Shown piece by piece: positions 35,930-44,699 of a DNA stretch of 64,000 bases (its first letter is position 1; each line of letters starts with the position of its first letter). The stretch lies in the NCBI GenBank assembly GCA_963714995.1, contig CAVQQP010000019.1:434001-498000 (forward strand). Direction: 5' to 3'. The translations under genes were made by a program, and so were the position numbers. A model generated the notes under the pieces. That model was given only the letters and a program-made list of their open reading frames with translations. It was not told the DNA's origin and ran no database searches. Source of the DNA: Prado023 sp963714995 (GTDB taxonomy: Bacteria > Actinomycetota > Actinomycetes > S36-B12 > CAIYMF01).

Positions 35930-37384
35930 TCAGTCCGGCTGGGTCGCGGCGGGAGGCACGTGCAGGTCGTCGTAGAACTGGCCGTGGTACCCGAACAGCA
36001 CCGGATGCGCGAGCTCCGCCCGCGCGACCTCCGCGAAGGACGCCGCATCGAGGACCAGCAGGAACGAGATGCCGCGCTCTGCGTCGAGCACCACCGAGAG
36101 CACGACGCCGTCGTCCTCGGCCACCCGACCCGGGCGTCCGACGAACACGCCCTCGCCCGGGTAGCAGCCCGGCTCGTGCCAGGTCACCGACCCGCCGGTG
36201 CTCAGGTCCACCTTGACCAGCTGGTCGTAGAAGCCGCGTTCTGCGCGCAGTCCCACCCCGTAGACGAACCGGTGCTCCGGGTTGGTGTTCATGCGCGGAT
36301 AGTCCAGGTTCGGCAGCTCGATGGCCGTCCCGCAGAGCACCTCGGCACTGACGTCGCCGCGGGCGAGCGGGATCCGGTAGCGCCTCAGGGTCCCTGGCGG
36401 GATTCGGACGTCGGGCTCCTCGAGCCGGTGCAGGTAGAACGCCTCGATGACGGACGCGTCGTCGTAGCCGACGAGGTCCACGACGAGGTCCCCGTCGGAC
36501 TCGAACGCATTGACGTGGTGGAACGCGAAGAACGCCTCCGTCGACGACGGTCCGGACGTGGGCCCCGCTGTCCCGGTCGAACACGTGGAACCGGGTGCCC
36601 CGTCGGGGCTTCCACCGGAAGTTCTCGATGTACGGCTTCAGCCACAGAAGCAGGGCCATGGGATTGACCACGAGCGGGAACTCGGCGATCACCAGGTGCT
36701 TGGCCGACATGCCGAAGGAGTGGATGTAGGCAGGCTCGCGGACCCTGCGAGAAGCCAGGGTCGTGCTGCTGACGTGGTGCCGGATCACGGGTGTCGACGC
36801 GGCGCAGCACGTAGCTGCTGGCCGCCCCGAACCGGGTCACCAGGTTGATGGCCTCGTTGCGCGCCTCATCGAGGTGCGGATGCACGGTCGTCATCCGGCC
36901 GAACGTCGAGGTGTCCCAGCCCACGACCCCCACCGTCTGGCAGCGTCTGCGGGTCGAACTGCACCTGGATGGGGGTCTCGGCCAGGGCGAGGTAGCGCTC
37001 GGCGACCCTGGCGATGTTCACCTTCGCGCTGTCAGTCACCTGGGGGTCGAACACCGACATGGCACGGGCGAACAGCGACCGGCAGGGGTCGGTCGCGAAC
37101 TCCGGGTAGGCGATCCGCCCCTCGTCCCGGGCGGCTTCGTAGGCGCGGGTCTCCAGGAAGCGGTTGGCGTAGGAGACCCGGCCCTCCGCGAAGGAGAACC
37201 GGTGGAGCATCGCCAGGCCGTCGAACCAGTGCCGGTACCGGCGCTGGCCCACCTGGAAGGTCCCCGGCCCGTTGCGGATCAGCGAGCCGGTGAGCCAGCC
37301 GGGCAGCTCCCCCCGCACCGGCACGTCGTCGACGACGACCTCGGGGCTGGCGCCGAAGCCGGCAACGTAGGCGGGAGTGGTCAC
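35930..37384 (-). CDS. carotenoid cleavage oxygenase, RPE65/BCO-like (three frameshifts)
   Basis: About 484 residues. The four iron-binding histidines are visible in order: TVHPHLD, YIHSFGMS, FAFHHVNAFE and GYHGQFYDDLH, a seven-bladed propeller oxygenase signature. Extra bases fall near 36940, 36785 and 36535. The N-terminal half (HWFDGLAMLHRFSFAEG, RFLETRAYEAAR, FATDPCRSLFAR) resembles metazoan BCO/RPE65-type enzymes more than bacterial apocarotenal oxygenases. GTG 37384 overlaps the crtI stop. Probably cleaves a carotenoid made by the adjacent pathway, possibly to retinal-like products; regiospecificity unknown. Confidence 0.82.
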
Positions 37385-38931
37385 CGCGACGCCCCTGCGG
37401 CAGGCGCCCGCGTCCCGGCCATCTCCGCCGCGATCAACTCGGCCGCGATCTTCCCGGAGGCGAGGACAGCCGGCACCCCCGCGCCCGGGTGCGTCCCAGC
37501 GCCCACCAGGTACAGGCCGCGGACAGCGCGCGACCGGTTGTGCGGCCGGAACCACCCCGACTGGAACAGCGTCGGCTGCAGGGAGAAGGCCGCACCGTGC
37601 GGCGAGTTGAGGACGGTCCGGAAGTGCTCGGGGCCGATCGCGTGCTCCACGATCAGGTGCTCGGGCAGCCCGGGCAGGTACTCGCGGTCAAGGAGGTCGA
37701 GGACCACGGCCCGCACCCGATCCTGCTCGTCCTGCGGGTCAGCGGCCGGCTCGGGCTGGGCCGGCGCGGCCACCAGGACGTAGAGCGCCTCGCAGCCGGG
37801 CGGCGCGACGCTGGGATCGGTCCTGGTGGGCACGTGCACGTAGAGGAACATGTCCTCGGCGATGGGGTCCCTCCCGTGGCCACGGCTCCGCGCGAGCCCG
37901 GGGATCCTGCTGGGGAACACCATGCGCATCGCCGACCGTTGATCCCGGGCGAACAGGATGTTGTGGTGGGCCAAGGGCGAGTCGGGCCACGTCCGGTCGG
38001 CACCGAAGTACAGCACGTGCAGCGACATGCTCTGCCGCGCATGTCGCAGCCGGGCCCGCGTCGGGCGAGCGCGGGGCTCGCCGGCCAGGAGGGTCTCGTA
38101 GGTGAAGCCCGGATCGGCGTTGGAGACGACCACATCGGCGGGGAAGGTCGTGGAGTCGGTGAGCTGCACCCCGACGGCCCGGCCGCGCGCGACCAGCACC
38201 CGCTCGACCTCGGCACCCGTGACGATCCGGCCGCCGAGCCGCTCGAGCAGCCCACCGAGGGCATCCACCAGGGCGCCGGTCCCCCCGATGCAGTAGTGGA
38301 CCCCCCACCGTCGTTCGAACTCCACGATCAGGCTGTACAACGCGGGTGTTCGCGCCGGGTCACCGCCGATCAGCAACGGGTGGAACGACAGCGCCTGGCG
38401 CAGGAACGGGTCACGGACGCAGCTGTTCACCAGCCGGGCGACGTCCAGCATGGCCCGGTGCTGCAGCAGGTAGGGCAACATCGCGAGCATGACCCGCGGC
38501 TGCATCATCGGCCGCTCGGTGTAGGGGTAGAACACGTCGAAGATCGCGCTGATCCGTCGTCCGAGCCGCTCGAACCCGGCAGCGTCCGAGGGACTGCGTG
38601 CCGCCACCTCGGCGCGCATGGCCGACTCGGACGCGTGGTAGTCGAACGCACGGCCGTCGGCGTCGAACGCACGGTAGAACGGGTCGAGGGGGACGAGGTC
38701 GACATGGTCGGACAGTCGCTCCCCGGCCAGCTCGAACAGCTCCTCGAACATGAACGGGGCAGTCAGCACCGTGGGTCCGCCGTCGAACCGGAAACCCTCG
38801 AGCTGGTACTGGTAGGCCCGACCGCCGATCCGGTCCCGCTTCTCCAGGACAGTCACCTCATGTCCGGCGGCAGCCAGACGTATCGCAGCAGCCAGGCCGC
38901 CGAACCCACTGCCCACCACGACTGCCCGCAT
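37381..38931 (-). CDS. crtI: phytoene desaturase family (CrtI-like) protein
   Basis: 516-residue flavoprotein. FAD-binding VVVGSGFGGLAAAIRLAAAGHEVTVLEK opens the protein (residues 3-30), followed by GGRAYQYQLEGFRFDGGPTVL and the C-terminal FAD block GLYLVGAGTHPGAGVPAVLASGKIAAEL that defines CrtI-type desaturases. Introduces double bases into phytoene or related carotenoids. ATG 38931 selected; longer open frame upstream lacks coding character. It sits in an operon with the cleavage oxygenase and is divergent from idi. Confidence 0.85.
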   Translation of the reverse strand: MRAVVVGSGFGGLAAAIRLAAAGHEVTVLEKRDRIGGRAYQYQLEGFRFDGGPTVLTAPFMFEELFELAGERLSDHVDLVPLDPFYRAFDADGRAFDYHASESAMRAEVAARSPSDAAGFERLGRRISAIFDVFYPYTERPMMQPRVMLAMLPYLLQHRAMLDVARLVNSCVRDPFLRQALSFHPLLIGGDPARTPALYSLIVEFERRWGVHYCIGGTGALVDALGGLLERLGGRIVTGAEVERVLVARGRAVGVQLTDSTTFPADVVVSNADPGFTYETLLAGEPRARPTRARLRHARQSMSLHVLYFGADRTWPDSPLAHHNILFARDQRSAMRMVFPSRIPGLARSRGHGRDPIAEDMFLYVHVPTRTDPSVAPPGCEALYVLVAAPAQPEPAADPQDEQDRVRAVVLDLLDREYLPGLPEHLIVEHAIGPEHFRTVLNSPHGAAFSLQPTLFQSGWFRPHNRSRAVRGLYLVGAGTHPGAGVPAVLASGKIAAELIAAEMAGTRAPAAGASR

Positions 38932-39035
38932 GGCGGTCACTGTAGGTGCGCTGGGGGTGAGCACGCGACCGGGCTCTGACGCGGGAGAGCGATCCCCGCG
39001 AGGCAGGATCGCCGATCCCACGGGAGGATAGCGGG

Positions 39036-39698
39036 ATGACTGCCGCATCCGATGATCTCGTCGTGCTCCTCGACCCCCAGGGCCAGCCATGCGGCACCGC
39101 CGAGCGCAGCACGGTCCACGGGCTGAGCACGCCCCTGCACCTGGCCTTCTCCTGCTACGTGGTGGACGCCGAGGGCCTGGTCCTGGTGACCCGTCGGGCA
39201 CTCACGAAGCGAACCTGGCCGGGCGTCTGGACGAACGCCTGCTGCGGGCATCCCCAGCCCGGGGAGGCCTTCGAGGACGCCATCCGGCGACGGCTCGACC
39301 AGGAGCTCGGCGCCCGCGCCACGACGATCGCACCGGTGCTGCCGGACTTCCGCTACGAGGCCGTCGACGCCTCCGGCATCCGCGAGAACGAGGTGTGCCC
39401 GGTGTTCGTGGCGACCCTCGACGGGGACCTCGAGCCTGACCCGGCCGAGGTGATGGAGCACCGCTGGGTCGACCCCGCCGCCCTGGCCGCCGTGGCCAGC
39501 CACAGCCCGTGGCTGCTGAGCCCGTGGAGCGTGGAGCAGATCAACCAGATGGACCTGCCCGCGCTCGGGCAGGCGCTCGTGACGGGCGCGGCACCGGCAC
39601 CGCTGCAACGGCGCCGGCTCAGTAGCAGTCCACCGCCGTCACGCGCACGACGGCCGTCCCCTCGGCGTCGCTGGCGGCGAGGTCCACGTCCGCGCTGA
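39036..39698 (+). CDS. idi: isopentenyl-diphosphate delta-isomerase (type 1)
   Basis: 220-residue Nudix-fold enzyme interconverting IPP and DMAPP, the isoprenoid building blocks. NACCGHPQPGE contains the catalytic Cys and metal His, and RENEVCPVFVA carries the conserved Glu. The domain is complete by about residue 190. The last 25 residues are Arg/Pro/Ser-rich and lie antisense to the helicase 3' end, so they may be an extension or a missed stop. Divergent from crtI (104-bp gap), supplying precursor for the carotenoid genes. Confidence 0.87.
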   Translation: MTAASDDLVVLLDPQGQPCGTAERSTVHGLSTPLHLAFSCYVVDAEGLVLVTRRALTKRTWPGVWTNACCGHPQPGEAFEDAIRRRLDQELGARATTIAPVLPDFRYEAVDASGIRENEVCPVFVATLDGDLEPDPAEVMEHRWVDPAALAAVASHSPWLLSPWSVEQINQMDLPALGQALVTGAAPAPLQRRRLSSSPPPSRARRPSPRRRWRRGPRPR

Positions 39699-42177
39699 TG
39701 CCCCAGTCGTGGTCGCCGTCCGGGTCATCGAGGACCTGCCGGACGGACCACATGCCCGGCTTCACCTCGATCTGCAGCAGCAGCGGCCCACGTGACGAGG
39801 GCCCGGTGCCCAGGTACTCGTGCTGGTCGTAGTACCCCTCCATCGCGGCGCGCCAGCGGTCGGCGTCCCAGCCGGCCTCCGCATCCAGCTCGCCGAGGTC
39901 ATCCCACCGGCGCAGGGCCGCCAGCTCGACCCGACGGAACAGCGCGTTGCGCACCAGGACCCGGAAGGCCCGGACGTTGGCCGTGACCGGCGGCGGTCCG
40001 GCGTCGACGCTGCGCCGGCCGACCGCCGCCATGTCGGCATCCTCCGGGTGCAGCAGCCGCTCCCACTCGTCCAGCAGGCTCGAGTCGACCTGGCGCACCA
40101 GCTCGCCCAACCACTCGGTGAGGTCCGCGAGCTCCTCGGTGCGGGCCTCGTCGGGGACCGTGCGCTTGAGCGCCTTGTAGGCGTCGGCCAGGTAGCGCAG
40201 GACCAGCCCCTCCGAGGCGGCGAGCCTGTGGTAGCCCACGAACTCCACGAACGTCATCGCCAGCTCGGAGAGCTCGCGGGCCACCGACTTCGGCCGCAAC
40301 GGGTACTCCGTCACCCACGGGTGGCCCTCGGCGTAGATCTCGTAGGCCGCCTCGAGCAGCTCGGCCAGCGGCTTGGGCCACGTGACCTCCTCCAGGAGCT
40401 CCATCCGCTCGTCGTACTCGATCCCCTCGGCCTTCATCGCAGCCACCGCCTCACCACGAGCGCGGAACTGCTGGGCGAACAGCACCTGCCGCGGGTCCTC
40501 GAGGGTGGCCTCCAGCACGGACAGGACATCCAGGGCGTACGTCTCGGACTCCCTGTCGAGCAGCTCGATGGCAGCCAGCGCGAACGTCGACAGCGGCTGG
40601 TTGAGGGCGAAGTCCACCTGGAGCTCGTCGACGATGCGCAGGGTGCGCCCGTCGGGATCCGGCGGGTCGAGCACCTCCAGCACCCCGGCGGCCAGAAGGG
40701 ACTCGCGCATCGCGGCAGCCCGCTCGACCAGGGCCTGCTGGGCCTCGGGGTCCTCGTCGTTGTCGGTGAGCAGGTGGGTCAGGGCCGCCCCGGCATCGCC
40801 TGGGCGGTGTGCGACGTTGAGCAGCATCGCGTGGGTGACGTCGAACCGGGACCGCAGCGGCTCGGGCTCGGCGGCGACCAGGCGGTCGAACGTCGCCCGG
40901 CTCCAGGTCGGGGAACCATCGGGAGGCTTCTTGCGCACGATCCTGCGCAGCTTCTTCGGGTCGTCCCCGGCCTTGGTGACCAGCCGCTGGTTCTCGATCT
41001 CGTGCTCGGGCGCCTGGACGACCACCGTGCCGTCGATGTCGAAGCCGGCCCGTCCCGCTCGGCCGGCGATCTGGTGGAACTCCCGGGCCCGCAGCAGCCG
41101 CGTGCGCCGCCCGTCGTACTTGGACAGCGAGGTGATGAGCACCGTGCGGATCGGCACGTTGATGCCCACACCCAGGGTGTCGGTTCCGCACACCACCTTG
41201 AGCAGCCCAGCCCTCGTCAGCTGCTCCACCAGGCGCCGGTAGCGCGGCAGCATCCCCGCGTGGTGGACGCCGATGCCGTGGCGCACGAGGCGGGTCAGGG
41301 TGCGCCCGAATCCGGCGGTGAACCGGAAGTCCCCGAGGGCCTCGGCGATCGCGTCCTTCTCCGCCCGGGTGCACACGTTGAGGCTCATCAGCGCCTGCGC
41401 GCGCTCGAGCGCGAGGGCCTGCGTGGGGTGCACCACGTAGATGGGCGCCCGATCGGATGCCAGGAGCTCCTCGATCGTCTCGTGGATGGGGGTCACGGCG
41501 TACGAGTAGGTCAGCGGGACGGGGCGCTCGCCGCCGGCGACGATCGCGGCGGGCCGACCCGTGCGGCGGATCAGGTCGTCGCGGATGCGACGCATGTCGC
41601 CGAGCGTCGCGGACATCAGCAGGAACTGGGCGCCGGTCAGCTCGATGAGCGGCACCTGCCAGGCCCACCCGCGGTCCCGATCACCGTAGTAGTGGAACTC
41701 GTCCATGCAGACCACGCCGACATCGACCGCCGAGCCCGCCCGCAGGGCCAGGTTGGCCAGGATCTCGGCAGTGGCGCAGATGACCGGCGCCTCGGGGTTC
41801 ACGGAGGCATCCCCGGTGATCATCCCCACACGCTCGGGTCCGAGCAGGTCGCACAGGTCGAAGAACTTCTCCGAGACCAGGGCCTTGATGGGTGCGGTGT
41901 AGTACGTGCGCCGGCCCTGGGCGAGCGCGAAGAACATCGCGCCGACCGCCACGAGGCTCTTGCCGGACCCGGTGGGGGTGGACAGGATCACGTGCGCGCC
42001 CGAGGCCAGCTCGAGGAGGGCATCCTCCTGCGCGGGGTAGAGCGGGAGGCTGTTGGCCGCCGCCCATGCGGCGAAGTCCTCGAGCAGGTCCTCGGGGTTG
42101 GGCCCACCCCCGGCGGCGTCCGACGAGGCATGCCGCTCGAGGAGGTCCATCAACGAGCGGGAACCGGGGGTGGTCAC
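39619..42177 (-). CDS. DEAD/DEAH-box helicase, DUF3516 family
   Basis: 852-residue superfamily-2 helicase of the Ski2-like kind. Motif I TPTGSGKS (67-74), motif II DEFH (159-162) in place of DEAH, SATLGD (~189-194) and the motif VI-type QIAGRAGRAGFD are present. The C-terminal 350 residues form the DUF3516 region. Probably an ATP-driven RNA helicase, as in mycobacterial relatives; the RNA target is unknown. Starts at GTG 42177. Frame intact; its 3' end overlaps idi by about 80 bp on the opposite strand. Confidence 0.86.
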   Translation of the reverse strand: MTTPGSRSLMDLLERHASSDAAGGGPNPEDLLEDFAAWAAANSLPLYPAQEDALLELASGAHVILSTPTGSGKSLVAVGAMFFALAQGRRTYYTAPIKALVSEKFFDLCDLLGPERVGMITGDASVNPEAPVICATAEILANLALRAGSAVDVGVVCMDEFHYYGDRDRGWAWQVPLIELTGAQFLLMSATLGDMRRIRDDLIRRTGRPAAIVAGGERPVPLTYSYAVTPIHETIEELLASDRAPIYVVHPTQALALERAQALMSLNVCTRAEKDAIAEALGDFRFTAGFGRTLTRLVRHGIGVHHAGMLPRYRRLVEQLTRAGLLKVVCGTDTLGVGINVPIRTVLITSLSKYDGRRTRLLRAREFHQIAGRAGRAGFDIDGTVVVQAPEHEIENQRLVTKAGDDPKKLRRIVRKKPPDGSPTWSRATFDRLVAAEPEPLRSRFDVTHAMLLNVAHRPGDAGAALTHLLTDNDEDPEAQQALVERAAAMRESLLAAGVLEVLDPPDPDGRTLRIVDELQVDFALNQPLSTFALAAIELLDRESETYALDVLSVLEATLEDPRQVLFAQQFRARGEAVAAMKAEGIEYDERMELLEEVTWPKPLAELLEAAYEIYAEGHPWVTEYPLRPKSVARELSELAMTFVEFVGYHRLAASEGLVLRYLADAYKALKRTVPDEARTEELADLTEWLGELVRQVDSSLLDEWERLLHPEDADMAAVGRRSVDAGPPPVTANVRAFRVLVRNALFRRVELAALRRWDDLGELDAEAGWDADRWRAAMEGYYDQHEYLGTGPSSRGPLLLQIEVKPGMWSVRQVLDDPDGDHDWGISADVDLAASDAEGTAVVRVTAVDCY

Positions 42178-42228
42178 GCCCCGACCCTCCCACGACAGGC
42201 GCCGATCGTGCGCATGGACGTCCTCGGC

Positions 42229-43143
42229 TCAGTGCTTGTTCGCGGTGGCGGCGGCCAGGCGCAGGGCCCGGACCATCTGCTGCACGGTCGGCTGCTCACG
42301 CAGGGCGTGTCGGGTGGCAAGCCAGATGTGCCGGGGCGCCGGGGCCGGTCCCAGGCGGCGGACGGCGACCCCGTGGCGCAGGGCGCCCAGCGCCAGGCGA
42401 GGCACCAGCGACACCCCCATCCCCGCGGCCACGTACCCCTGCGTGACGGGGAACTCGTCGGACTCGGCGCTCACCGCCGGCGTGAAGCCCGCCCGACGGC
42501 AGATCGCGACGGTGGTCCGGCGGACGTAGTCGTCCGGCCCGGTCGTGACGATCCAGTCGGAGTCCGCGAGGTCCTCGAGCGCGACGACGCGGCGGCGGGC
42601 CAAAGGGTGGGTGCTGGGGAGCAGCAGCCGGTACTCGTCGTCGAGGAGGTGCCAGCGGTGCAGGTCGTCCTCCGGCTGGGATCCCCGTGCGAACGGCTCG
42701 ACGACGACGACGAGCTCCACCTCACCGGCGCGCAGGCGGCGCAGTGCCGCCGGGGTCTCGTCCACGCTCGGCCGCACCGTGACACCGGGCATGACCTCGC
42801 GCAGGGTGGCGATGGCCTCAGGGAGCAGCGACTCCCCCGCGGAGGGGAAGGCGACCACCCGGATCCGACCGACCCGCCCGTCGCGCAGGTCGGCCAGGGC
42901 GTTCTCCGCCTCCTCGACCTCGTGCAGGACGCGTCCGGCATGCTCGGCCAGCAGCTGACCGGCAGCGGTCGGGCGGACGCCCCTGCCGGCCTTCTCGAAG
43001 AGCACAGATCCCGTCTGCGCCTCCAGCTGGGCCAGCTGCTGGCTCACCGCGGAGACCGTGTACCCCAGCACCGCAGCCGCCTGGGTGAGTGACCCCTCCT
43101 GCACGACGGTCCGGTGGACGACCAGCAGTCGCGTGCTCAGCAT
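42229..43143 (-). CDS. LysR-family transcriptional regulator
   Basis: 304-residue LTTR. Winged helix-turn-helix at about 15-55 (TVVQEGSLTQAAAVLGYTVSAVSQQLAQLEAQTGSVLF), then the effector-binding domain from residue 90. ATG 43143 is 50 bp upstream-divergent of a short membrane protein gene, so it could control that gene. A TTGCTAAGCAA palindrome lies between them. Effector unknown. Confidence 0.85.
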   Translation of the reverse strand: MLSTRLLVVHRTVVQEGSLTQAAAVLGYTVSAVSQQLAQLEAQTGSVLFEKAGRGVRPTAAGQLLAEHAGRVLHEVEEAENALADLRDGRVGRIRVVAFPSAGESLLPEAIATLREVMPGVTVRPSVDETPAALRRLRAGEVELVVVVEPFARGSQPEDDLHRWHLLDDEYRLLLPSTHPLARRRVVALEDLADSDWIVTTGPDDYVRRTTVAICRRAGFTPAVSAESDEFPVTQGYVAAGMGVSLVPRLALGALRHGVAVRRLGPAPAPRHIWLATRHALREQPTVQQMVRALRLAAATANKH

Positions 43144-43171
43144 GAGCCCATTCTACAGACCTGCTGAACAA

Positions 43172-43182
43172 TTGCTAAGCAA
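43172..43182. promoter_or_regulatory. palindrome in LysR divergent region
   Basis: TTGCTAAGCAA is an 11-bp palindrome with an odd centre and fits the T-N11-A shape of LysR sites. It is 29 nt upstream of the regulator start and about 80 nt upstream of the small membrane protein. A TTGGAC/TACCGT pair with 18-nt spacing (43189-43218) could be the promoter for the latter. Confidence 0.45.
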
Positions 43183-43263
43183 CCGTTGTTGGACTGCGGA
43201 CGATCATCGGCGTACCGTTATGTCCGTAAACATGCACAGTCCGCCGCTACGAAGGTGATCCTC

Positions 43264-43401
43264 GTGATCGTTGTCCTGTTCCTCCTCCTGCTCCTCCTGA
43301 GCGTCCTGGTACCCGGGCGGGGCACGGACGCCGGAGGCGATCGCCGGGCCGCGGCCAGCCCCGATCAGACCTGGCGCCAGCCGCCGCTCGGCATCCGCTG
43401 A
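43264..43401 (+). CDS. small membrane protein
   Basis: A very hydrophobic helix (VVLFLLLLLLSVLVP) followed by a charged Gly/Asp/Arg-rich tail. Start at GTG 43264 has GAAGG 8 nt upstream; longer starts at 43255 (GTG) and 43186 (TTG) also exist. 45 residues from 43264. No family recognised. Likely single-pass, N-in membrane peptide. The LysR gene lies on the other side of the shared control region. Confidence 0.55.
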   Translation: MIVVLFLLLLLLSVLVPGRGTDAGGDRRAAASPDQTWRQPPLGIR

Positions 43402-43419
43402 CCCGGGCGCGATCGGGCG

Positions 43420-44490
43420 TCAGCGCTGGCGGCCCTCGCCTGAGCGCTGCTTGATCGCGGCACCCTCCTTGGCCGACCGCGAGAACCTCTTGGCGTGCCT
43501 GCGCAGCTCGTGCGGGGATGAGCGCATCGCGGCACTCGCCACCTCCCTCTGGAGCCGGAGCCACGAGTCGTAGCGCGCGCGGGGCAGCTCGCCCGACTCA
43601 CACGCCGCGAGCACCGCGCACCCCGGCTCGCTGCGATGCCGGCAGTCGCTGAAGCGGCAGGCTCCCGCGAGGTCCTGGATGTCCGCGAACGTCGCGTCGA
43701 CGGACTCAGCGTCGGTGAACAGGCCCACGGAGCGGATCCCCGGGGTGTCGATCAGGCACCCGCCATCCGGGCCGGGGATCACGTGCAGCTGCCTGGAGGT
43801 GGTCGTGTGCCGACCCTTGGCGTCGCCCTCCCGAACCGCACCGGTGGCAGCCTCCTCGCGAGCGAGCAGGACGTTGATGAGCGTGGACTTGCCGGCGCCG
43901 GACTCCCCCACGAGCACCGCGGTGCGACCGGCGACCACCTCCCGGACCTCGTCGAGCCCGACCCCCTCCTGCGCCGAGGTGACGACCACCCGCATGCCGG
44001 GGTGCTCGAGCTCGAGGCGAGGCAGGTCGACGCCCGGCGCACCCGGAGCTCCCGCCTTGGTCAGCAGCAGCACCGGCTGCGCCCCAGCGTCCCAGGCCTG
44101 GGCGGCGGCCCGGTGGATCCGTCCGGCACGGATGGGGCGGTCCATCCCACAGGCGATCAGGACGATGTCGATGTTGGCGGCCAGGGCCTGCGCCCCGCTT
44201 CCGTCTGCGGACATCCGCCGCAGCAGGGACGTGCGCGGGAGGACCTGGTCGATCCGGGAGTCGTCCGGGTGCCCGTCGGGTGGCCCGGCGATGGCCAGCC
44301 AGTCACCGACCGTGGGCTGCGGATCGAGCCGGGGTGGCGTGGGCAGCGACCGGGGGCCGTCGGCGGTGACCGCCAGCACGGCGGCCCGGTCGTGGCGGAC
44401 GACGCGGGCAGGACGCATGCCGGCCGGCAGCTGTGCGGCGCGCAGCGGGGTGTAGCCGTAGGGCTGGAGAGCGTGGTGGAGCAGGGTCAC
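43420..44490 (-). CDS. rsgA: ribosome small subunit-dependent GTPase RsgA
   Basis: 356-residue circularly permuted GTPase that assists 30S subunit maturation. It has an N-terminal OB fold, G4-like LLTKAG then G1 VLVGESGAGKSTLINVLL (about 191-208), G3 LIDTPGIR and the C-terminal zinc site CRFSDCRHRSEPGC (Cys-x-x-x-x-Cys-x-His-x5-Cys). GTG 44490 start. The upstream minus-strand frame ends in a 4-base overlap with it. Confidence 0.87.
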   Translation of the reverse strand: MTLLHHALQPYGYTPLRAAQLPAGMRPARVVRHDRAAVLAVTADGPRSLPTPPRLDPQPTVGDWLAIAGPPDGHPDDSRIDQVLPRTSLLRRMSADGSGAQALAANIDIVLIACGMDRPIRAGRIHRAAAQAWDAGAQPVLLLTKAGAPGAPGVDLPRLELEHPGMRVVVTSAQEGVGLDEVREVVAGRTAVLVGESGAGKSTLINVLLAREEAATGAVREGDAKGRHTTTSRQLHVIPGPDGGCLIDTPGIRSVGLFTDAESVDATFADIQDLAGACRFSDCRHRSEPGCAVLAACESGELPRARYDSWLRLQREVASAAMRSSPHELRRHAKRFSRSAKEGAAIKQRSGEGRQR

Positions 44491-44560
44491 GGTGGTGTCC
44501 TCATCGAGATCCGCCGGGAGCGGCGGCGCGGCCGCCGGACGTCGGCAGGCAGTCGCAGGG

Positions 44561-44602
44561 TCAGGGAGTCTGGAGGGCGCGGTCGTACACGAAGGCAGTC
44601 AT
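44561..44602 (-). CDS. possible 13-residue leader peptide before rsgA
   Basis: ATG 44602 is preceded by GGGAGG at 7-8 nt and opens MTAFVYDRALQTP, ending at 44561. In a shifted frame the same region continues (DSLTLRLPADVRRP) to a stop overlapping the rsgA start by GTGA at 44487-44490, so a missing or extra base would merge them into a 38-residue coupled protein. I do not recognise it. Confidence 0.3.
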   Translation of the reverse strand: MTAFVYDRALQTP

Positions 44603-44699
44603 CTGGCGTCCTCCCGTCCCGGCTCGATGTGGTGCCCCCACTGTAGCGCGACGCCCGGCGGCCGGGAAGGGTCCCTCGGCGCCGGACTAGGCTGGTCGT

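Noticed and set aside
39820..43092. 1,090-codon open frame on the plus strand
   Set aside because: It is antisense to the helicase and LysR genes, is rich in Arg, Gly, His, Gln and Leu in an antisense pattern, and shows no domain.
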